From positions 1 to 7,570 of the forward strand of contig JAJRVM010000242.1 of assembly GCA_024277285.1 (NCBI GenBank): 7,570 bases of DNA. Reading direction: 5' to 3'. Shown one piece after another: positions 1 through 5,054 of the stretch. The position numbers were made by a program, and so were the translations under genes. Under the pieces are notes generated by a model that saw only the letters and a list, made by a program, of their open reading frames with translations, had not been told where the DNA came from and made no database searches. This DNA is from Planctomycetota bacterium. GTDB lineage: Bacteria > Planctomycetota > Planctomycetia > Pirellulales > Pirellulaceae. Within the stretch, counting starts at the first letter, position 1. Each line of letters starts with the position of its first letter.

Positions 1-20
1 CCCGCGATGCCAGCTACTCC

Positions 21-65
21 CCCCCTTTCCTCCCCGCCGCCTTCGGCGGCGGGGAGGAAAGGGGG
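21..65. other. Central 21-bp perfect hairpin of repeat copy 1
   Basis: The arms 21-41 and 45-65 are exact reverse complements around TTC. The stem is very GC-rich near the loop (CCGCCGCC with GGCGGCGG). No T-run follows, so it is not a classical intrinsic terminator. Compared with copy 2, the stem differs at two base pairs (28-58 and 24-62) and lacks one C on the left and one G on the right. Every one of these changes is matched on the opposite arm. Confidence 0.9.
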
Positions 66-118
66 CCGTGGATGTGGGGGGAGATGGGACGTCACGGGTA
101 GCGTACCAATCATCTTCA

Positions 119-139
119 CCCACCGCACAAGGCGGTGGG
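119..139. other. Right terminal hairpin of repeat copy 1
   Basis: CCCACCGC (119-126) pairs perfectly with GCGGTGGG (132-139) around the loop ACAAG. Copy 2 has the same loop but different stem bases at three of eight pairs, all still paired. Confidence 0.85.
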
Positions 140-309
140 GGGCGACCGATGGAAAATGAACTCGATTGCACGTCCCACTTCAGATGGCTAAACCGTTACC
201 CCAAGTGGAACAAGACCGATCGACAGTCCGGATTGACTTCCGGCCGAGCCGTTCGCGAACTCAATTAGCACGACATACGATTAACCTTCAGACTCCGGAT
301 AACAACATC

Positions 310-1512
310 ATGTGGCTCGCCACGTTAATCTTGCTGCACACTCCTGCCACGCTCGACGTCACGCTGCAACCGCTCAGCGGCGTTCGCCAGGCGGGTGCGT
401 TGGTCGAGTTGGACAACAAGCGTATCGTCCTGAAGATCGACGGCAAAGAACAGCCGTTCGAGACGCGTGACGTATTGACGTTAGTCCTGCGCGACGTCGA
501 CCCGGCGTCAGCCGGTTTGGCGGGGGTGTGGATCGAATTGGTCGACGGGTCGCACGTGGTGGGTGAGTCGTATCGAGTAACCAACCGCGTCGCCACGGTC
601 AAGCGAGGCAAGCAAACGGTATCGATCGAAACGCGCAATATCCGCGCCGTTCGATTCCACGCTCCCGCCGAAGCCTTGGACACGCAATGGCGTGAGATCC
701 TCGAGGGCGACAACAGCAGCGATGTTATCGTCCTGCGTCGTAGCAAAACCGCACTCGATCAACTCGAAGGAATTTTCCATGACGTTACCGATGAAACGGT
801 CGCATTCGAATACGACGACCGGCGCATCCCGGTCAAGCGGACCAAGCTGGAAGGCTTGATTTATCACCATCCCGCAGGGCGTAATCTGCCCGACTCGATT
901 TGCACGGTCAAGGAATCCAATGGCTCGCAATGGCGTGCTCGGTCGGTTCAGCTTCAGCAAGAACAGCTCGCCATCGTGACAACGTCCGGCACCAAATGCC
1001 AGTTGCCGTGGGACGCCATCGCACAACTCGATTTCTCGTCCGGCAACGTCGCTTATTTGAGTGATCTAGAATTTGAATTGGAAGAGTGTACACCGTACAT
1101 CGCGTCACGCGTGTCGCCCCAGCGAATCCTGCAGCTTTACGGGCCACGCCGGGACCATGGTTTTGAGGGGAATGACCTTTGGCTCTCGCGCGACAACAAG
1201 AAACAACGCTACGCAAAAGGGTTAGCGATTCACAGCCGGAGCAAATTGGTCTTCCGCTTGCGCGAGCCGTATCGGCGACTCACCGCGGTCATTGGGATCG
1301 ACTGCCGGTCACAGGGTCGTGGCAATGTGGTGCTCGTCATTGAAGGAGACAACCGCGAGCTATTACGCCGCACCATTTCGGGGACCGACGCACCCATTGA
1401 CCTCGATCTCGATTTAGAAGGGATTCGGCGGCTCAGGATCTTCGTCGATTTCGGCGAGTCGCTCGATGTCGCCGACCATTTGAATTTATGCAACGCAAGG
1501 ATCATCAAATGA
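310..1512 (+). CDS. Exported NPCBM-domain protein
   Basis: A 400-residue protein. The frame is open upstream to 166, but the ATG at 310 is preferred because a hydrophobic export-type N-terminus starts there (MWLATLILLHTPA), while the upstream translation looks random. No clear Shine-Dalgarno sequence precedes it. Residues about 15-250 form a beta-rich region with repeated short strand-turn units and no family I can name. Residues about 253-400 match the NPCBM/NEW2 pattern: YAKGLAIHSRSKLVFRL at 301-317, the G-V-V-L-V-I-E-G-D strand around 338-347, and a closing DHLNLCNARI at 389-398. NPCBM is a carbohydrate-binding-like beta-sandwich first named from glycosidases and common in planctomycete secreted proteins. 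Its ligand here is unknown and no catalytic domain is visible. The stop overlaps the start of the downstream protease (ATGA), which suggests translational coupling and a shared envelope role. The NPCBM call is firm; the role is inferred. Confidence 0.85.
   Translation: MWLATLILLHTPATLDVTLQPLSGVRQAGALVELDNKRIVLKIDGKEQPFETRDVLTLVLRDVDPASAGLAGVWIELVDGSHVVGESYRVTNRVATVKRGKQTVSIETRNIRAVRFHAPAEALDTQWREILEGDNSSDVIVLRRSKTALDQLEGIFHDVTDETVAFEYDDRRIPVKRTKLEGLIYHHPAGRNLPDSICTVKESNGSQWRARSVQLQQEQLAIVTTSGTKCQLPWDAIAQLDFSSGNVAYLSDLEFELEECTPYIASRVSPQRILQLYGPRRDHGFEGNDLWLSRDNKKQRYAKGLAIHSRSKLVFRLREPYRRLTAVIGIDCRSQGRGNVVLVIEGDNRELLRRTISGTDAPIDLDLDLEGIRRLRIFVDFGESLDVADHLNLCNARIIK
1497..1501 (+). promoter_or_regulatory. 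Shine-Dalgarno site for the HtrA-like protease
   Basis: AAGGA lies seven bases before the ATG at 1509 and inside the end of the upstream NPCBM gene. Together with the ATGA stop/start overlap it favours 1509 over the in-frame ATG at 1488. Confidence 0.6.
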
Positions 1513-3341
1513 CGTATCGCCAGCAACTGAACAGGTGGATTGCGTTGTCGATTGTCGCGGGGCTTTCCGTCACCACGCTCGATCTGCCGACCGCGCGTCT
1601 CGGCGCGCAAGAACTTCCAGCCCCGGTGATACAGGCCGAGCAGCAACGTATTGTGGCGATTGCCAAAGCGACCGAGTCGGCGGTGGCGGTCTTCGTCCCA
1701 GGTGGTGCCGGTGGCGGATCGGGGGTCGTCATCAGCCCTGATGGCTACGCGTTATCGAACTTCCATGTGGTCAAGCCGACCGGTAGCTACATGCAGTGCA
1801 GTATGGCGGACGGCAAACTGTATGATGCGGTCGTCGTCGGCATCGACCCGACGGGGGATGTGGCCCTGATCAAATTGCTCGGACGTGACGATTTTCCGGC
1901 CGCCGACTTGGGCGACAGCGACGCGGTTCGAGTCGGCGACTGGTGCTTCGCCATCGGCAACCCTTTCCTGTTGGCCACCGATTTTCAACCGACGATCTCG
2001 TATGGAATCGTATCGGGTGTGCATCGCTACCAGCCACCCGCCGGTACGCTGTTGGAATACGCCGACTGTATCCAAACGGACGCGGCCATCAATCCGGGCA
2101 ATTCCGGTGGACCACTGTTCAATGCGCAAGCGCAATTGATTGGAATCAATGGGCGGGGCTCGTTTGAAAAACGAGGCCGTGTGAATGTGGGAGTCGGCTA
2201 TGCGATTTCCATTAATCAAATCAAGAAGTTCCTGGGCTACTTGCGTAGCGGCCGGATCGTCGATCACGCCACACTCGGTGCAACCGTGACTTCGGACGAC
2301 ACGGGACGCGTGGTAGTCGCTGATATCCTCGATACCTCCGATGCCTATCGCCGCGGTCTGCGCTACGGCGACCAGGTATTGGCTTTTGGCGGTCGCGACA
2401 TCACCAGCGTCAATGGATTCAAAAATGTCTTGGGGATCTTCCCTCGAGGCTGGCGCGTACCACTCAGTTTTCGGCAGGAGGACCAGCGCCACGACGTGTT
2501 GGTGCGGCTGACCGGCGTCCACTCGCATGAAGAACTGATCGCCAAAATGGAGGGCCCACGGCGTGCACGCCCCACCAAGAAACCGGCTCCAAAGCAACGG
2601 CCCGACGGCCCAAAACCGAAAGTGCCCCAACAGCCGAACAAAAAGCCACGCCCCCACAAACAGCTCCCCGAGGGACACCCGGCTGTCAAGAAAAAGCCGG
2701 TGCCGCCGAAGGTTGCTAAGTTGATCGAAAACAAGTCGGGATATGCGAATTTCTACTTCAACAAATTGAATCGACAACGAGTCTGGTCGCAGTTCCTTAC
2801 CCATGGAAGCTTTGCCGACTCGCCAGAGACCTGGACGCTGCGCGGCAAGATGGCAAGCGGAGCGCCGTTTGAAATAACGCTCGCACCACACCAGGCGAAC
2901 GGATTGTTCCCCGCCAGTCGCGACAACGTCGACTTGCGCGTCGACTTCGACCGCCAACTCTTGCCGATGGGTAGCGGCGGCCTGCTCCCCACCCTCGCAT
3001 TGTGGCAACGTCTGCTCCGCTTGGGCCCCAAGAATTTCGGCGAAATGTACTATCTCGGTACCGCGCCCCTGATCGAGCATCAGGGGCTCTACGACGTGTT
3101 AGCCGGCACGCACAATGTGGTCGAATCTCAGTTCGCGTTCGATCCGCAAAGCGGCAACTTGGTCGGCATCCAAATGTTCCCCGAAAATCATGTCGACCCC
3201 TGTGAAGTCTATTTCAGCGACTATCGCAAGATCGAAAAACGCCTGCTACCACATCGAATCGTGGTCCGTTTTGGCGATACGATCTTCGCCGAGTTGCTGA
3301 TCGATAAGTATGAGTTGAAAACCGCGGCGAAGAGTTCATGA
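1509..3341 (+). CDS. HtrA/DegP-like serine protease (S1C) with PDZ, Lys/Pro linker and LolA-like C-terminal domain
   Basis: A 610-residue exported protease, intact at its active site. A signal peptide covers about residues 1-33 (hydrophobic IALSIVAGLSV, likely cleavage after LGA). The trypsin-like domain (about 45-250) has the complete triad: His86 in SNFHVV, Asp117 in PTGDVALIK and Ser199 in PGNSGGPL. One PDZ domain follows (about 255-336, LGATV to RLTG). Residues 351-400 are a linker with 16 Lys/Arg and 15 Pro. Residues about 405-605 form an extra domain ending in a pattern (VYFSDYRKIEKRLLPHRIVVRFGD, split here as 567-580 and 581-590) that resembles LolA/RseB-type lipoprotein-sorting folds. 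That last assignment is tentative. HtrA enzymes degrade or refold damaged envelope proteins, and DegS-type members trigger stress signalling. The start at 1509 is supported by an AAGGA site and the ATGA overlap; an ATG at 1488 is the alternative. Typical DegP is about 450-475 residues with two PDZ domains, so the architecture here is different. Confidence 0.92.
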   Translation: MTYRQQLNRWIALSIVAGLSVTTLDLPTARLGAQELPAPVIQAEQQRIVAIAKATESAVAVFVPGGAGGGSGVVISPDGYALSNFHVVKPTGSYMQCSMADGKLYDAVVVGIDPTGDVALIKLLGRDDFPAADLGDSDAVRVGDWCFAIGNPFLLATDFQPTISYGIVSGVHRYQPPAGTLLEYADCIQTDAAINPGNSGGPLFNAQAQLIGINGRGSFEKRGRVNVGVGYAISINQIKKFLGYLRSGRIVDHATLGATVTSDDTGRVVVADILDTSDAYRRGLRYGDQVLAFGGRDITSVNGFKNVLGIFPRGWRVPLSFRQEDQRHDVLVRLTGVHSHEELIAKMEGPRRARPTKKPAPKQRPDGPKPKVPQQPNKKPRPHKQLPEGHPAVKKKPVPPKVAKLIENKSGYANFYFNKLNRQRVWSQFLTHGSFADSPETWTLRGKMASGAPFEITLAPHQANGLFPASRDNVDLRVDFDRQLLPMGSGGLLPTLALWQRLLRLGPKNFGEMYYLGTAPLIEHQGLYDVLAGTHNVVESQFAFDPQSGNLVGIQMFPENHVDPCEVYFSDYRKIEKRLLPHRIVVRFGDTIFAELLIDKYELKTAAKSS

Positions 3342-3354
3342 CGTAGCAGTTTTT

Positions 3355-3372
3355 CCTTGGCAATTCCCAAGG
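3355..3372. other. Small hairpin after the protease gene
   Basis: CCTTGG (3355-3360) pairs with CCAAGG (3367-3372) around a six-base loop, 13 bases after the protease stop. The T-run lies before the stem, not after it, so it does not read as an intrinsic terminator on the + strand, and A's follow it on the - strand. It may be a 3'-end processing or stability structure. The rest of the 204-bp gap (3342-3545) shows no convincing gene or promoter. Confidence 0.35.
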
Positions 3373-3545
3373 TACAAAGAGGATCTGTTTTCGTGCAGCA
3401 AAAAATCAACCACACACCGTGCGTGCGGCGAGCGTCCTCCGCTTGCCCTCAAGTGGGTCCGGACGATACATCAACCGCTCAATATGCCCATCGTTCCAGG
3501 CGGGCGCGATTAAACGGTACGAGCCAGCCCAGACGCCGCGATACC

Positions 3546-4595
3546 ATGGGTCAGCAAGTGATCGTGGCGGCAGCGATGGCGGCGGTCATCGCCAGCGTTA
3601 TCGCCGTGCTGCCCGATTCGGCCTGCGCTCAATCGAGTCGGACGACACAGACGGGATCGTTTGCCGAGACCGTCGTTCAGGTCTTGCCACGTATGGTCAA
3701 GATCTATGGGTCCGGCGGCCTCAAAGGTCTGGAAGCCTACCAAAGTGGTTTCTTGATCTCCGCCGATGGCTACGTTTTGACCGCCTGGAGCTACGTGCTC
3801 GATGCCGAAGAGTACATTAACGTGGTCCTCGACGACGGCTCGCGGCATGGTGCCAAGTTGATCAACCACGATCCGCGTCTGGAAATCGCTCTCCTCAAGA
3901 TCGAAGCGACTGACCTGCCGTATTTCAATCTGGATGAAGCGGTCGAGTTGCAACCGGGTGCGCGCGTGCTGGCGTTCAGTAATTTGTTTGGGATCGCGGT
4001 CGGCGCGGAGCCGGCGAGTGTACTGCATGGCAACATCGTCGCTGTCAGCCAGTTGACGGCGCGCCGCGGTGCCTTTCAAAGCGTCTATCGTGGCCCGGTC
4101 TACATTGTCGACGCGATGACCAATAACCCGGGCGCCGCCGGAGGTGCTTTGACCGACCGAAACGGACAACTGATCGGTATCCTTGGCAAAGAGCTGCGCA
4201 ACGCACTCGATAACACCTGGCTGAACTACTCGATCCCGATCGCCCAATTAAACGCCTCGATCGACGAGATGCGTGCCGGACGCAACCCACCGCGACGCGA
4301 AGATGAAAACGCCAAGCGACCGGCCAACCCACACACACTTCCCGCGATGGGAATCGTCCTGGTCCCCGATATCCTTGCCAAGACACCACCGTTTATCGAT
4401 GGCCTGCGGCGTCAATCTCCAGCCGCCGAAGCGGGGCTCCGTCCCGACGATTTGATCTTGTTTGTCAACGATCGTATGGTCTCCTCCTGTAAAGAACTGG
4501 CTGACGAGCTTTCGTTTGTCGACCATATTGACCCCGTTCGATTGACGGTTCAACGTGGCCAGGAACTGGTCGACATCGAATTGAAACCACGATAG
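3546..4595 (+). CDS. Catalytically inactive HtrA-like protein (pseudoprotease) with one PDZ domain
   Basis: A 349-residue exported protein. The ATG at 3546 is chosen because a good signal peptide begins there (MGQQVIVAAAMAAVIASVIA, cleavage near CAQ at 29). The frame extends to a TTG at 3357, but that extension looks like non-protein sequence. The trypsin-fold domain (about 40-245) retains SGFLISADGYVLTAWSYV, a VLDDGSRHGAKL strand, RLEIALLK and NPGAAGGAL. Aligned to the intact paralogue upstream, the triad is Ser82 for His, Glu113 for Asp and Ala198 for Ser. No His lies at or near the usual position and no Ser lies in the nucleophile loop, so peptidase activity is not expected. A PDZ domain covers about 266-346 (SPAAEAGLRPDDLILFVNDR, 291-310). 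The open frame and preserved fold motifs argue against a decaying pseudogene. A role as scaffold, adaptor or inhibitor of the active paralogue is inference. It lies 204 bp downstream of the protease, so co-transcription is possible but unproven. Confidence 0.9.
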   Translation: MGQQVIVAAAMAAVIASVIAVLPDSACAQSSRTTQTGSFAETVVQVLPRMVKIYGSGGLKGLEAYQSGFLISADGYVLTAWSYVLDAEEYINVVLDDGSRHGAKLINHDPRLEIALLKIEATDLPYFNLDEAVELQPGARVLAFSNLFGIAVGAEPASVLHGNIVAVSQLTARRGAFQSVYRGPVYIVDAMTNNPGAAGGALTDRNGQLIGILGKELRNALDNTWLNYSIPIAQLNASIDEMRAGRNPPRREDENAKRPANPHTLPAMGIVLVPDILAKTPPFIDGLRRQSPAAEAGLRPDDLILFVNDRMVSSCKELADELSFVDHIDPVRLTVQRGQELVDIELKPR

Positions 4596-4637
4596 AAAGT
4601 CCAGAGGCTGTGGAGTAATGAGAATTGGCTCTTGACG

Positions 4638-4651
4638 AGAAAACGTTTTCT
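4638..4651. promoter_or_regulatory. 14-bp perfect palindrome, possible operator
   Basis: AGAAAACGTTTTCT is fully self-complementary with no spacer, 42 bases after the stop at 4595. Such uninterrupted dyads suit a dimeric DNA-binding protein better than an RNA hairpin. A related GGTTTTCG lies just downstream (4655-4662). A terminator role is possible but the structure is not classical. Confidence 0.3.
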
Positions 4652-4716
4652 TCCGGTTTTCGTTTCACTTTGTGTAACCGTTTAGCCAAATGAAGTAATG
4701 TCGCTTTCAAAAGACT

Positions 4717-4737
4717 CCCATGGGCTCGTCCCATGGG
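4717..4737. other. Left terminal hairpin of repeat copy 2
   Basis: CCCATGGG (4717-4724) pairs with CCCATGGG (4730-4737) around CTCGT. Each arm is itself a palindrome, so the sequence is also a direct repeat of an 8-mer. It mirrors the right terminal hairpin in position, stem length and loop. Confidence 0.8.
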
Positions 4738-4777
4738 TGAAAACGCCTGGTGAGCTACCCGCGATGCCAGCTACTCC

Positions 4778-4824
4778 CCCCACTTCCCTCCCCGCCGCCT
4801 TCGGCGGCGGGGAGGGAAGTGGGG
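4778..4824. other. Central 22-bp perfect hairpin of repeat copy 2
   Basis: Arms 4778-4799 and 4803-4824 are exact reverse complements around TTC. It is the counterpart of the hairpin at 21-65, with compensated differences. No T-run follows on either strand, so it does not look like an intrinsic terminator, though so strong a stem could still slow polymerase or protect RNA ends. Confidence 0.9.
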
Positions 4825-4876
4825 CCGTGTATGTGGATGGGATGGGATGCCACAGGTAGCCTACCAATCCTTTTCA

Positions 4877-4897
4877 CCTACGGGACAAGCCCGTAGG
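4877..4897. other. Right terminal hairpin of repeat copy 2
   Basis: CCTACGGG (4877-4884) pairs with CCCGTAGG (4890-4897) around ACAAG. The loop is identical to copy 1 (127-131), while three of the eight base pairs differ and remain complementary. Confidence 0.85.
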
Positions 4898-5039
4898 GGT
4901 CCCTGACTTAGTCAAACGCTGCAAGCGGCCAAACAGATACGAAAGTCATTCCCATCAGGTGGACGACGCACGGCGATGAAGTAGGACGGGAACCGGAATC
5001 TGAGTTTGGTTTGGTTGGCTTGCGGGCGCAGCGCGCAAT

Positions 5040-5044
5040 AGGAA
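5040..5044 (+). promoter_or_regulatory. Shine-Dalgarno-like site for the 662-residue protein
   Basis: AGGAA lies ten bases before the ATG at 5055. The spacing is a little long but it is the best purine-rich match near either candidate start (5055 or the in-frame ATG at 5076). Confidence 0.45.
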
Positions 5045-5054
5045 TTTACTCACC

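Larger units (their letters stand above)
1..143. repeat. Structured intergenic repeat element, copy 1 (partial, cut by window start)
   Basis: This stretch matches the right three quarters of the element at about 4714-4901, in the same orientation; position 1 corresponds to 4758. It contains a perfect 21-bp central hairpin (arms 21-41 and 45-65, loop TTC, probably opened further in practice). It also has a GGTAGCGTACC near-palindrome at about 97-107 and an 8-bp terminal hairpin (119-126 with 132-139, loop ACAAG). The left terminal hairpin seen in copy 2 would lie upstream of the window. No credible protein is encoded here. The type of element (MITE-like, REP/BIME-like or a structured RNA) cannot be settled from two copies. 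Confidence 0.85.
4714..4901. repeat. Structured intergenic repeat element, copy 2 (complete)
   Basis: A roughly 188-bp element with an overall imperfect inverted-repeat design. Each end carries an 8-bp hairpin with a CTYGT loop when read inward (left CTCGT at 4725-4729; right ACAAG at 4885-4889, which is CTTGT on the other strand). Inside each hairpin comes TGAAAA, and about five bases later a GGTnnGCTACC-type palindrome (4749-4759 on the left, 4855-4865 on the right). A 22-bp perfect hairpin sits at the centre. No open reading frame of its own and no clear target-site duplication is seen. It could be a non-autonomous mobile element (MITE-like, or REP/BIME-like mobilised in trans by a Y1/RAYT-type transposase) or a structured RNA. 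Boundaries are approximate. Confidence 0.85.
4596..5054. other. 459-bp intergenic region between the two inactive HtrA-like genes
   Basis: No credible gene is seen on either strand. The region holds a 14-bp perfect palindrome (4638-4651), the full repeat element (about 4714-4901), and about 150 bases of leader before the next gene that presumably contain its promoter. I could not identify convincing -35/-10 boxes. Transcription of 5055-7401 probably starts here, because the repeat separates it from the upstream genes. Confidence 0.6.

Noticed and set aside
68..268. 66-codon + strand frame beginning in the repeat
   Set aside because: It starts inside the structured repeat, has no ribosome binding site and no recognisable protein character.
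233..281. TTGACT at 233-238 as the -35 box of a promoter for the NPCBM gene
   Set aside because: No acceptable -10 box lies 16-18 bases downstream. TACGAT at 276-281 is too far away and pairs only with a poor upstream hexamer.
166..309. N-terminal extension of the NPCBM protein to an ATG at 166
   Set aside because: The extra 48 residues look like translated non-coding DNA and would bury the hydrophobic export sequence that begins at 310.
1752..3080. Long open frame of 442 codons on the - strand inside the protease gene
   Set aside because: It lies wholly antisense to a gene with clear catalytic motifs. Its translation shows no signal peptide, domain or sensible composition. Long antisense frames are common opposite GC-rich codons.
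3357..3545. N-terminal extension of the first pseudoprotease to a TTG at 3357
   Set aside because: The TTG lies inside a small hairpin, the translation is unstructured and Arg/Ser/Pro-rich, and a proper signal peptide begins at the ATG at 3546.
3546..4595. Treating the first inactive HtrA-like gene as a decayed pseudogene
   Set aside because: There is no frameshift or internal stop, the signal peptide and PDZ domain are intact, and only the catalytic positions are lost.
4778..4824. Central repeat hairpin as an intrinsic terminator
   Set aside because: There is no T-run after the stem on either strand, and the same hairpin also lies in copy 1 as part of a larger symmetric element.
5016..5045. 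TTGGCT ... AATAGG as a sigma-70-type promoter for the gene at 5055
   Set aside because: The matches to -35/-10 consensus are weak, and the -10-like box overlaps the likely Shine-Dalgarno site, leaving no room for a transcription start.
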